Origin: Oscillospiraceae bacterium
GTDB lineage: Bacteria; Bacillota; Clostridia; Oscillospirales; Ruminococcaceae
Length of the DNA stretch: 44,171 nucleotides
Reading direction: 5' to 3'
NCBI GenBank assembly: GCA_017435745.1
Contig: JAFSEN010000047.1
Coordinates: 1 to 44,171, forward strand
Position 1 is the first letter of the stretch; each line of letters starts with the position of its first letter. The position numbers and the translations under genes are program-made. The notes under the pieces were generated by a model that saw only the letters and a program-made list of their open reading frames with translations, was not told where the DNA came from and made no database searches. Shown in pieces: positions 1 through 7,250 of this stretch.

Positions 1-38
1 AAAGGGGACAGCTGTCGCGGGAGCGACGGCAGGGGTGT
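1..38. repeat. Family A dispersed palindromic repeat (partial, left edge)
   Basis: A GGGGACAGCTGTCGC-type arm followed by GCGAC and a GGGGT end resembles the other family A copies in this window, which have a short G-rich arm, a variable hairpin and a GAGGG-like end. It is cut by the window start. I see no gene in 1-200, only this repeat, a long hairpin and a family B repeat. Confidence 0.5.
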
Positions 39-57
39 GCAAACTTTTCTTTTCAGG

Positions 58-97
58 CACAACCCGGTTTCTTTTGGTTACAAAAGAAATGGGGTTG
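58..97. other. Long intergenic inverted repeat
   Basis: CAACCC plus TTTCTTTT on the left pairs with AAAAGAAA plus GGGTTG on the right around a loop of about six bases. On the plus strand it is followed by a short T-rich stretch, so it may terminate a transcript entering from the left of the window. Seen in sequence; function inferred. Confidence 0.45.
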
Positions 98-113
98 CTT
101 TTATATAAAAAAA

Positions 114-139
114 CGGAACGGTCAAGACCGTTCCCTACA
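114..139. repeat. Family B dispersed repeat (CCCTACA type)
   Basis: CGGAACGGTC and GACCGTTCC form a short palindrome that ends in CCTACA. This is the hallmark of the second intergenic repeat family of the window, in which a GTAGGG or CCCTACA end is joined to a small palindrome. Confidence 0.55.
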
Positions 140-201
140 ATAAATCTGCAAAAAACAGAGGAACTTCGTTATTAAGCTCCCCTGTTTCGGACGGGCTTTT
201 T

Positions 202-690
202 TTATGCGTTTTTATACCATTCAAGAATTCCCGAAAGGTTTTCTTCGCTTACATAATCTCCGCCTTTTAAAAGAAGTTCGAACATGCCCTCTTCCTCAGC
301 AGTACGGTTTTTCTTTTTGGACATAAATTTCGTGAGCATTTTTATTCCAAAAGCGTAACCGCCTTTAAGCTTCGAACGGTTCATTCCCGCCTGGACGTTG
401 AAAACCGGAAAATCTTCGGAAAGTTTGCAGCTTTTTCTCATAGCATCAACAAGGGTACCTGTGGGCGCAAGGCTTGTTCCGCAAACGGCTTTTATATCAT
501 ATTTTTTGGCGGCTTTTTTATAATCTGCGACCGTTCCGGCCATAAGCCAGCCCATATAAATAATCGCCGTTCCCTTTTCCGGAGCATTTTTTATCGGATA
601 AACCGGAAGGCCGGTTTTTTCGCCGAGAATTTTTGCGTATCTTTCGGTAAAACCGGTGTTGGAAGAATAGACTATTGCGGAAGGTTTCAT
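202..690 (-). CDS. Flavodoxin-like domain protein
   Basis: A 162-residue soluble protein with a flavodoxin-type N-terminus. An IVYSSNTGFTERYAKIL segment (residues 6-22) matches the FMN phosphate-binding loop, where S/T residues follow the first beta strand. Flavodoxin-fold proteins bind FMN and carry low-potential electrons or act as small quinone or flavin reductases. No redox partner lies beside it, so the substrate is unknown. The middle part (GTSLAPTGTLVDAMRK) and the lysine-rich segment near residues 118-130 do not suggest a more specific family. A good AAAGGAG site lies just before the ATG at 690. It reads alone on the minus strand, downstream of a foldase gene from which a strong hairpin separates it. 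It could also be a flavodoxin-like domain that does not bind FMN. Confidence 0.8.
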   Translation of the reverse strand: MKPSAIVYSSNTGFTERYAKILGEKTGLPVYPIKNAPEKGTAIIYMGWLMAGTVADYKKAAKKYDIKAVCGTSLAPTGTLVDAMRKSCKLSEDFPVFNVQAGMNRSKLKGGYAFGIKMLTKFMSKKKNRTAEEEGMFELLLKGGDYVSEENLSGILEWYKNA

Positions 691-760
691 TTTATCATAT
701 CTCCTTTTTGTTTCTTCGATAATTTTAGCATAATCTTCTCCGGATTACAATAAAAGCAAA

Positions 761-784
761 AAAACCGCCCTTTCGGGCGGTTTT
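761..784 (-). terminator. Terminator of the foldase gene
   Basis: AAAACCGCCC, a TTTC-containing loop and GGGCGGTTTT form a perfect GC-rich hairpin. Read on the minus strand it ends in a run of T, directly after the stop of the 802-2712 gene. It would work on both strands. Confidence 0.85.
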
Positions 785-801
785 CTTTATTTTACTGAAA
801 A

Positions 802-2712
802 TTATTTTTCGGTTTCTTCGGAAGTTTCTTCAGCGGGTTCTTCTTCGGTAACAGCTTCTTCAAAAGCTTCTTCCGCAAAAAGTTCCTCTTCGGTAAGGTC
901 TTCGTCGGTTGCTTCGGGAAGTTCTTCCTCTTCAGAAAGTTCTGCTTCTTCGCCTTCGGAAGCAGCTTCTTCCGTTGCTTCTTCAGAAAGAGTTTCTTCT
1001 GCGGGTTCTGCAGGTTTTTCGGTTTTCTTTTTGATGATGATAACAACGCAAACGATTATTACAACAACGAGCATTGCAATGATGACGCCGGTTTTGGAAT
1101 CATCTTTTTCTTTTTCGGAACCTTTTTCCTGCGCTGCAAGAACGATATCATCGATCATTCCGCCGATTTCATCAAAAGCTTCGGTTTTTTCTTCGGTGAG
1201 GTTTACGGAACAATCTGCAACCCAGGTGTTGAGTTTTTCATCGGCAAGAATGGGTTTTACGGTGCTTTCAAGATAGTTGTCGCCGATGCCAACGAAATAC
1301 ATTACGTGCATTCCGAAGGGGGTGATAACAAGGCCGGTATCGCCTGGTTTTCTTGAAGAATCAAAGCACCAATCGTCGAAGTTGGAAACCATCATGCCTT
1401 TGTTTACGTTTTCATAAATTCCGCCCTGAGCTGCGTTGCCGTCGTCGGAATGTTCTTTTGCAAGTTCGCCGAAGGCTTCCTCGGTCTGTTCGCCCGCAAG
1501 ATAGGCGTTGAGGATCTCATCAGCTTCCGCTTTAACGCGTTCCCATTCCTCGTCGCTGATATCTTCGTTTTCGTCAGCTTCAGCTTTTACAAGGATATGG
1601 CGGACGTCGATGCAGTTATAATCTGGTTCAACGCGTTCTTCGAACATAATGGTAAGATAGCTCTTGTATTCTTCGTCATGGTAAACCATGGTGTCGCCAT
1701 ACTGTCTTGCTTCATCGAAAAGCCATTTGGAAACTTCTTCAATTCCGGTGGAATCATATCCGGAACCAGCAAGAAGAGTTGCATCGCCATAACCGAAAAG
1801 TTTTTTCTGGATTTCGTCAGTTGTATATTCAAGAGCAAGAGCGTTGAATTCTTCTGCGGTATGTACTTCCGCAAGAGTATCTGCCTGGGCTTTCGCTTCT
1901 TCCTGAGTAAGAACTTTTTCTTTCTCAGCTTCTTCGGTGGTTTCTTCAGTGGTTTCTTCAGCAGTTTCTTCTTCGGAAGTTGCTTCCTCAGTGGGTTCCT
2001 CTTCGGTTACTTCCTCTGCAGTTTCTTCGGAAGATTTCTCGGTTTCCTCTTCGGCGGTTTCCTCTGCTGCTTCTTCATAGTAAGAAGTGTAGTAACGGAA
2101 ATCAACTTTATCAAGGCTCTGTTTGTTTGCTTCGTAATAAGCTTTGATATCCTCATCGGAAATTTCAAGTTCGGTTTCATACTGCTGTGCGTAAGCCATG
2201 GTGATATAGCGGAACTCGGTCATTTTTTTGACGGTATCAAGGCTTACGTTTTCGCCGTACATATAATAAAGATATTCGTCGCGGGTCATTTCGTTGGATG
2301 CTGCAACCTCATCAAGCTGTTCTTCAAAGGTATCAAGATCTGCCTGATATTCCTCGCCGAGAACAAAGTTTGCTTCAATTGCTTTTTCGTAAATTCCGGC
2401 AAAGGTTTTTGCGGTGTTTGCGGCATAATCAAGAATATACTGGTGCCAGCTGGTTGTTTCGTTAACCATCTGTTCATCAAGGGGCTTTGTGATATCGACA
2501 ATTGTGCTTATGTCGATTCCGTAGTTTGCATAGGTGTAATAAAGATTGTTATAGATTTCGTTGAAGCTTGAAACATACATATAGTTCATATCTTCAACGG
2601 TGAATTCCATATTTCCCACTTTATATGCAACCGGAGATTCCTTTGCGGAGCATCCGGCAAACATAGTGAGAACAAGCATAGCGGCAAGAAGAGCCGCAAA
2701 AAATCTTTTCAT
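802..2712 (-). CDS. Parvulin-type peptidylprolyl isomerase lipoprotein with acidic tail
   Basis: A 636-residue PrsA/SurA-like foldase, predicted to isomerise prolyl bonds and help exported proteins fold outside the membrane. The N-terminus is a lipoprotein signal with lipobox TMFAGC, Cys21 being the lipid-attached residue. An N-terminal chaperone-like region follows. The parvulin core is near residues 370-480 (DVRHILVKA at its start, GMHVMYF at its end). Two features are odd. Between about residues 215 and 265 there is a Glu/Thr-rich low-complexity insertion. The protein also ends in a hydrophobic segment (about 541-562), lysines, and about 70 very acidic residues that should lie in the cytoplasm. 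This gives two membrane anchors, a lipid at one end and a transmembrane helix at the other. AAAGGA lies upstream of the ATG. It follows a second foldase on the same strand, separated by a hairpin. Confidence 0.88.
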   Translation of the reverse strand: MKRFFAALLAAMLVLTMFAGCSAKESPVAYKVGNMEFTVEDMNYMYVSSFNEIYNNLYYTYANYGIDISTIVDITKPLDEQMVNETTSWHQYILDYAANTAKTFAGIYEKAIEANFVLGEEYQADLDTFEEQLDEVAASNEMTRDEYLYYMYGENVSLDTVKKMTEFRYITMAYAQQYETELEISDEDIKAYYEANKQSLDKVDFRYYTSYYEEAAEETAEEETEKSSEETAEEVTEEEPTEEATSEEETAEETTEETTEEAEKEKVLTQEEAKAQADTLAEVHTAEEFNALALEYTTDEIQKKLFGYGDATLLAGSGYDSTGIEEVSKWLFDEARQYGDTMVYHDEEYKSYLTIMFEERVEPDYNCIDVRHILVKAEADENEDISDEEWERVKAEADEILNAYLAGEQTEEAFGELAKEHSDDGNAAQGGIYENVNKGMMVSNFDDWCFDSSRKPGDTGLVITPFGMHVMYFVGIGDNYLESTVKPILADEKLNTWVADCSVNLTEEKTEAFDEIGGMIDDIVLAAQEKGSEKEKDDSKTGVIIAMLVVVIIVCVVIIIKKKTEKPAEPAEETLSEEATEEAASEGEEAELSEEEELPEATDEDLTEEELFAEEAFEEAVTEEEPAEETSEETEK

Positions 2713-2744
2713 TTTAAATCTTTTCCTTTCGGCTTATTCTAAAA

Positions 2745-2776
2745 TTTGGGACGGCCCCCAAAAAAGCCGTCCCAAA
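2745..2776 (-). terminator. Hairpin between the two foldase genes
   Basis: TTTGGGACGGC pairs with GCCGTCCCAAA across a ten-base loop. On the minus strand it follows the stop of the 2794-4218 gene and is followed by AATTTTAG, a weak T tract. It may be a terminator or a partial one that lets some transcription reach the second foldase. Confidence 0.65.
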
Positions 2777-2793
2777 ATATTTACGCTTTATTA

Positions 2794-4218
2794 TCAGCCA
2801 AAATGTTTGCCGACATATTTTGCGCCGAAGAGATCGGAAGCTTCAAGACCTTCAACAATTCCGTCGAGGTAGGTGTTGATGTTTTCGTTTCTCATTGCGG
2901 CTTCTACGATATAATCGTAATATTCAGCGCCTTCGCCGCAGAAATACATTACATGGTAACCGTACTGGGAATAAACGATATCGGTATCTCCGGTTTTTCT
3001 TGCGGGATCGAAGCACCAATCTTCAAAGCCTTCAACAGTTCTGCCTTTATAGATGTTTTCAATAAGGCCGCCGTATTCAGCGGAAGAATCTTCGGAATAT
3101 TTTCCGGCAACAGTTGCAAAGTTTTCTTCGGTTTCGCCAAGTTCTTTCCATTCGGCAAGATATTTTTCGGCTTTTTCAAGTGCTTCTGCTTTTGCTTCTT
3201 CGGTGGAATCAGCAGCGGTTACAAGAATATGTCTTACGTTTACCATGTTGTGGTGAAGGTCGTTTTCTTCAACAAATTCAACAACATAATAACCGGTTTC
3301 GCCTTCGAACATTTCTTTGTCGCCTGCGGTTCTTGCTTCGTCAAATACCCAATCTGCATATACGGAATTGGTTGCAGCTTTGAGAGCATAGCCTGCTTCG
3401 GTGAACTCAACTTCTTTTTCGCCGGAAAGAACAGCTTCTGCGGTTGCTTTTGCTTCTGCTTTAATTGCGTCAGCATCTTCGCCTTCTTTTGCGGAAGAGC
3501 TTACGAAATAATAGTTATAGGTTACGGTGTCAAAATCTTCGGCGTTTTCTTCGTAATATGCGTCTTTTTCTTCAGAATTGAATTCAAAGCTGTCGGAAAC
3601 GCTTTCAGCATAGGTGAATGCGTAATAATAACGCTCATACATTTCTCTGAAAACTTTTTCGTTAACGCCGCGGCCATAGCTCATTTCAGCATAGTCGGAA
3701 ACACTGTATCCGTTGCTTGCTGCGGTTGTTGCAAGAGCATTCCATTCTTCGTCGCATCTTTCATAGAATTCTTCGTCGAGAACATGGCCTGCTTCTTCGC
3801 CGGCTCTAAGAAGAGCAGTCATTTCAACAATGGTTTTGTCGGTATATTCTTTTACATATTCTGCCCAGGTTTCGCCGGTTTCCTGGTTATAAACCATTTC
3901 GCTGAGGTTGCCGCTGGGGTTGAAGATGTAGGAAGCCATCTCGCCATAGGTCATATAGTAGCTGTTGTAAATTTCATAAACGCTGTTGGTATAAAGCCAG
4001 TTGTATTCTGCAACAGAATATTCGGTTCCGTCAACTTCAACAGCCTTCATGGTGCGGTAGGTTACGCCCAGTTCAAAAACGGTGAGCACAACACAAAGAA
4101 CAGCACAGAGAATGACGATGATCTTTGCCATAGTGTATTTTGCTTTTTTCTTTTTTGCTTCGGCGGAGCTTACTTTTGCAGAAGTCTGCTCCATGCCGCG
4201 AGTTTCTTTTTCGCTCAT
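2794..4218 (-). CDS. Membrane-anchored parvulin-type peptidylprolyl isomerase
   Basis: A 474-residue foldase of the SurA/PrsA type. A charged cytoplasmic N-terminus (residues 1-30, lysine-rich) is followed by one transmembrane helix (about 31-51, IIVILCAVLCVVLTVF) and an outside domain. The parvulin domain lies near residues 325-420: VNVRHILVTA marks its first strand and GYHVMYF its last. The protein parallels the neighbouring 636-residue foldase, with similar YNWLYTNS/MNYMYVSS motifs after the membrane anchor and a DWCFDPARKTGDT motif close to the neighbour's DWCFDSSRKPGDT. The two therefore look like paralogues that diverged in how they are anchored, one lipidated and one with an N-terminal helix. 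AAGGATGG precedes the ATG. Expected role: folding of secreted or cell-wall proteins; clients are not evident from context. Confidence 0.88.
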   Translation of the reverse strand: MSEKETRGMEQTSAKVSSAEAKKKKAKYTMAKIIVILCAVLCVVLTVFELGVTYRTMKAVEVDGTEYSVAEYNWLYTNSVYEIYNSYYMTYGEMASYIFNPSGNLSEMVYNQETGETWAEYVKEYTDKTIVEMTALLRAGEEAGHVLDEEFYERCDEEWNALATTAASNGYSVSDYAEMSYGRGVNEKVFREMYERYYYAFTYAESVSDSFEFNSEEKDAYYEENAEDFDTVTYNYYFVSSSAKEGEDADAIKAEAKATAEAVLSGEKEVEFTEAGYALKAATNSVYADWVFDEARTAGDKEMFEGETGYYVVEFVEENDLHHNMVNVRHILVTAADSTEEAKAEALEKAEKYLAEWKELGETEENFATVAGKYSEDSSAEYGGLIENIYKGRTVEGFEDWCFDPARKTGDTDIVYSQYGYHVMYFCGEGAEYYDYIVEAAMRNENINTYLDGIVEGLEASDLFGAKYVGKHFG

Positions 4219-4369
4219 AAATTAAACCATCCTTGCTTTTATAATAGCTTTTGCCGATCATGCCGGCACAATAAGACAATTATATATTATATCCTTTAAT
4301 TAAAGATATTTCAATACTTTGCGCCAAACAAATTGCAAATTCGGGCAATAAAAGCTGTTATTTTATAGG

Positions 4370-6385
4370 TTATTCAACAATAACAAAACTAAATTCGGTC
4401 GTTCCGGCAAATTTTTCGTTTTCCTCAGAAACAGAAACTATAAGGCGATAATCTCCTTTGGGAAGTCCTTTGAAAAGCGCGTTGATTTTTTCATAACCGT
4501 CCGAAAGAAGACATTTTCCGGAATATTCCTTGCTTTCGTTTCTTCCGGAATATTCAAGAATTATAATAACATCTTTTTCCGGAACTTTTTCGCTGCATTC
4601 AATGGATTTTATTCCGGGAAGATCGCCGACAAAAACATTTTCCATTCTTGTTTCGCCGTTTATCGTAAAGTTTACTCTTGTTTTACCGGTTTCTTTTGAA
4701 GAATCGTATATTCCGGAAAAAATGCAGGTTTCCGGGCTTAGAGCAAACAAAGTTTTGTCTTCGTTTTTTTCTTCAAGTTCAAGTTCTTCCGGGCCTTTTT
4801 TATCGCCGAAGCCCGGATTTTTGTTTTTATTTTCGGAAGAGAAAATTCCCTTCATGGCCATTATCCATACGCGGATATCTTCGGGGATATCCTCCTCTTC
4901 CTCAAGCCATTTATCAAGGCCTTCCGGAGCTTTATATTCATCGTCTTTTCCGTTTAATCCGGAAGGAGCAAAGTTTCCGTGCTCATCAAAATTTCCGCCA
5001 GGAACGGAAATAATTCCGCCGATTTCTTCCTGCACCAGGTTCCAGAAAGAACGGTTTGTGGAATATTCCTGCATAACGCCGTTGAGATAAAGTTTATAGT
5101 TTTTTCCGTTTTCGATCATATCGCCGGAAAGAACAAGGCTTTTGAATTCTCTGTCGCTTGTAACTTTAACGGTTTTTCCGTCTTCGCGCACAAATTCAAC
5201 AACGCTTCCCGCTTTTGCGGTGGAAGAAAAATCGAAGGTTGCAAAGGCTTTTTCGGAAGAGCTTTCGATAAAGTCGTTTTTGCTTCCAAATGCGGCCAGG
5301 TTTCCGCCGTTGATTATAATTCCCATATCGGAATCTATTCCGCCGTCGCCGCTTTTTCCGTTTCCGGAAGAATAGAGGCTGCCGCCGTTGATAACAAGCC
5401 AGCCGTTGGAATCAATTCCGTCGCCCTCAATTCCGTTTCCGCCTTTAACGGTGAGCTTTCCTCCGTTAACGGTGGTTACGGAAACATAATCCTCGTTTGT
5501 GTTGATTCCGTCATCAACGGAATTTACGTTGATGATTCCCCCGTTTATGGTAAGGTGCATTTCGGTTCCGATTCCTTCATTTTCGGCTTCAACGTTAATG
5601 ATACCGGTGTTCTTTGGGTCGTCACCGATGTTCATGCTCATTTTTGAATAAACAGCCGCATCATATTTATGAAGTTTTTCTTCTTCGCCGGATTTGTCTT
5701 TATAAATTTCCGCAACATAGGAACCTTTGATATTGTTGCGGCTTCCGTCTGCGGCAATTATCACCGCGCCCGCATCGGAAGTATCAACGGAAGACGAAGC
5801 TTCTTTTTTGAGATTTTCACATTCATAAACGTTATAGAAAATTACAGCGGGAGCAATTTCGCAGGTTATATCCGCGCCGCCGAAAATAAGAGTTACCTTT
5901 GCTTTCGGGTCGTTTGCGGCTTCGGTTCCGAGATCCACCGCGATCTGGCCTTTAAGTTCGCCCTTGATGAAATATTTTCCGGGTTTTCTTATGGTCAAAA
6001 GAACATGCTCCGTGGCTTCTTCGGAAGAATGCATATCTTCCCTTTCACCATCGCCGTAAGAATTTCCGCTCGGATATTTTTCCATATCGCGATAATAGAT
6101 AATTTCGCCGGAAACATCCGCAAGGTCGCTTTCCCCAACGGGTTTTCCGCCGACGGTTATTTCGTCCGCAAGAACGATTTCCACAGCGTCTTTATAATTT
6201 TCTGCAGAAACTTCTATCCTTTCGCCAAATTCGGCATATTCCGGCTCATTCGTTTTTTCTTGTTCCGTATTTTCAGAAACTTCCGGAATTTCCGGATTTT
6301 CTCTTTCCGCCGGAACATTTACTCCGCAGGAAGCAAAGCTAAGAACAAGAGCTGCCGAAAGAACTATTGCAAAAAACTTTTTCAT
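4370..6385 (-). CDS. DUF4353-like carbohydrate-binding lipoprotein
   Basis: A 671-residue secreted lipoprotein. The N-terminus is a lipobox signal with Cys20 (SFASCG). After a Glu-rich linker, residues of about 90-380 form a repetitive beta-rich region with recurrent N-G-G and D-G-I-D/N motifs (INGGIINV, VNGGKLTV, INGGSLYS, INGGNLAA). This pattern is characteristic of DUF4353 carbohydrate-binding domain proteins, which are expected to form a right-handed beta-helix on the surface. The C-terminal third contains an acidic linker and a final beta-sandwich-like domain (NFTINGETRMENVFVGDLPG) of unknown role. Neither part shows a catalytic motif, so it probably binds a polymer or acts as a surface adhesin. 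AAAGGAG precedes the ATG. It stands apart, with a long AT-rich spacer upstream and no clear terminator downstream. Confidence 0.75.
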   Translation of the reverse strand: MKKFFAIVLSAALVLSFASCGVNVPAERENPEIPEVSENTEQEKTNEPEYAEFGERIEVSAENYKDAVEIVLADEITVGGKPVGESDLADVSGEIIYYRDMEKYPSGNSYGDGEREDMHSSEEATEHVLLTIRKPGKYFIKGELKGQIAVDLGTEAANDPKAKVTLIFGGADITCEIAPAVIFYNVYECENLKKEASSSVDTSDAGAVIIAADGSRNNIKGSYVAEIYKDKSGEEEKLHKYDAAVYSKMSMNIGDDPKNTGIINVEAENEGIGTEMHLTINGGIINVNSVDDGINTNEDYVSVTTVNGGKLTVKGGNGIEGDGIDSNGWLVINGGSLYSSGNGKSGDGGIDSDMGIIINGGNLAAFGSKNDFIESSSEKAFATFDFSSTAKAGSVVEFVREDGKTVKVTSDREFKSLVLSGDMIENGKNYKLYLNGVMQEYSTNRSFWNLVQEEIGGIISVPGGNFDEHGNFAPSGLNGKDDEYKAPEGLDKWLEEEEDIPEDIRVWIMAMKGIFSSENKNKNPGFGDKKGPEELELEEKNEDKTLFALSPETCIFSGIYDSSKETGKTRVNFTINGETRMENVFVGDLPGIKSIECSEKVPEKDVIIILEYSGRNESKEYSGKCLLSDGYEKINALFKGLPKGDYRLIVSVSEENEKFAGTTEFSFVIVE

Positions 6386-6624
6386 TATTTAAATCTCCTT
6401 TCGGAACAAATTCCTTTTTTACAATTATATTATAAATTAATAATGTTCTTCTTTATTTAATAAAATGTAAACAAAATATATATTAATACTTAATTTTATT
6501 TTACTTTATTTTATCACAACTTACAGAATTTTCAAATATTTCGCTGTTTTTTCGTCTTTTTTCAATACTATTTGTTGTTTTTAATTAAAATTCAACAAAT
6601 TGTATTAAAATCTATTGTAAAAAA
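6386..6624. other. AT-rich intergenic spacer
   Basis: This 240-base stretch of A/T-rich sequence upstream of the lipoprotein gene holds its ribosome binding site and presumably its promoter, but I cannot choose a single -35/-10 pair. I see no gene in it. Confidence 0.5.
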
Positions 6625-6647
6625 CTCCGCCTTTTTAAAAAGCGGAG
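6625..6647 (-). terminator. Second terminator after the HIT gene
   Basis: CTCCGC(C)TTTTT pairs with AAAAAGCGGAG with one bulged base. On the minus strand it is followed by TTTTTTAC. It is downstream of the 6714-6735 hairpin and may act as a backup. Confidence 0.65.
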
Positions 6648-6654
6648 CTAAACC

Positions 6655-6696
6655 CTTCCGCCCTATATTAAAACGGGCGGATAATATCCGCCCCAA
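6655..6696. repeat. Family B-like dispersed repeat
   Basis: A CCGCCCTATA end is followed by GGGCGGATAATATCCGCCCC, which is palindromic. It resembles other family B copies in which a small GC palindrome meets a CCCTA end. It sits between two terminators. Confidence 0.45.
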
Positions 6697-6713
6697 CATA
6701 GAAAATAAAAAAA

Positions 6714-6735
6714 CCGCACTTGCAAGCAAGTGCGG
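6714..6735. terminator. Terminator of the HIT gene
   Basis: CCGCACTTGC and GCAAGTGCGG form a perfect ten-pair stem with a two-base centre, flanked by T runs on both strands. Confidence 0.85.
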
Positions 6736-6759
6736 CTTTTTTTGTTTGAATTATTATCA

Positions 6760-7098
6760 TCAGCCCGGAGGCCAGCCAAGATTTCTTCCGGCAAGAACGT
6801 GGAAATGAAGATGGGGAACGGTCTGTCCGGCTTCTTCGCCGTAGTTGGTAACAACGCGGTAGCTTTCGATTCCCTGTTCCTTTGCAATTTTTGCGATGAT
6901 TTCGAAGATATAAGCGACGATGCCGCTGTTTTCTTCGTTGATTTCGCCTGCGCCGGTAATGTGTTCCTTCGGAATTACAAGGAAATGAGTGGGAGCCTGG
7001 GGGTCAATGTCGTTGAAGGCGAGAACTTTTTCGTCTTCATAAACTTTGCTGCTGGGAATAATTCCCGCGGCAATTTTACAGAAAAGGCAGTTTTCCAT
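6760..7098 (-). CDS. HIT family nucleotide-binding protein
   Basis: A 112-residue histidine-triad protein of the HinT branch. The signature VPHLHFHVLAG is near the C-terminus, with the three catalytic-site histidines intact. The N-terminus MENCLFCKIAAGIIP and the DIDPQAPTHFLVIPKEHI segment are typical. Family members hydrolyse nucleoside phosphoramidates or AMP-lysine-type adducts; the physiological substrate here is unknown. The frame stays open farther upstream, to 7233, but the extra part translates the family A repeat and lacks a ribosome site. AAAGGAGC lies just before the ATG at 7098, so I start there. It is downstream of alaS on the same strand, with a repeat of about 120 bases in between. 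Confidence 0.93.
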   Translation of the reverse strand: MENCLFCKIAAGIIPSSKVYEDEKVLAFNDIDPQAPTHFLVIPKEHITGAGEINEENSGIVAYIFEIIAKIAKEQGIESYRVVTNYGEEAGQTVPHLHFHVLAGRNLGWPPG

Positions 7099-7122
7099 AA
7101 GATTATGCTCCTTTCGTGAATT

Positions 7123-7240
7123 GCCTCCCTTGTCAAAGGGAGGGAAACAGTTGCGGTACGCACGGTGGAGGGATTCCTTTAAATGAATCCCCCAGTCTTT
7201 CGCCTTCGGCGAAATCCAGCCCCCTTTAGGCAAGGGGGCC
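7123..7240. repeat. Family A dispersed repeat, two-armed copy
   Basis: The left arm GCCTCCCTTGTCAAAGGGAGG is followed by a GTGCGTACGC-like hairpin, GGTGGAGGGATTC and its mirror GAATCCCCC, a CGCCTTCGGCG hairpin, and a right arm ending in CTTTAGGCAAGGGGGCC. It looks like two head-to-head copies of the basic unit between HIT and alaS. Confidence 0.7.
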
Positions 7241-7250
7241 TTATAAGGAA

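Noticed and set aside
2746-4299. Plus-strand open frame opposite a foldase gene
   Set aside because: Antisense shadow; composition rich in Phe, Gly, Cys as expected from the opposite strand of Glu/Ala/Lys codons.
7099-7233. N-terminal extension of the HIT protein
   Set aside because: It translates the family A repeat and lacks a ribosome site; ATG 7098 is well supported.
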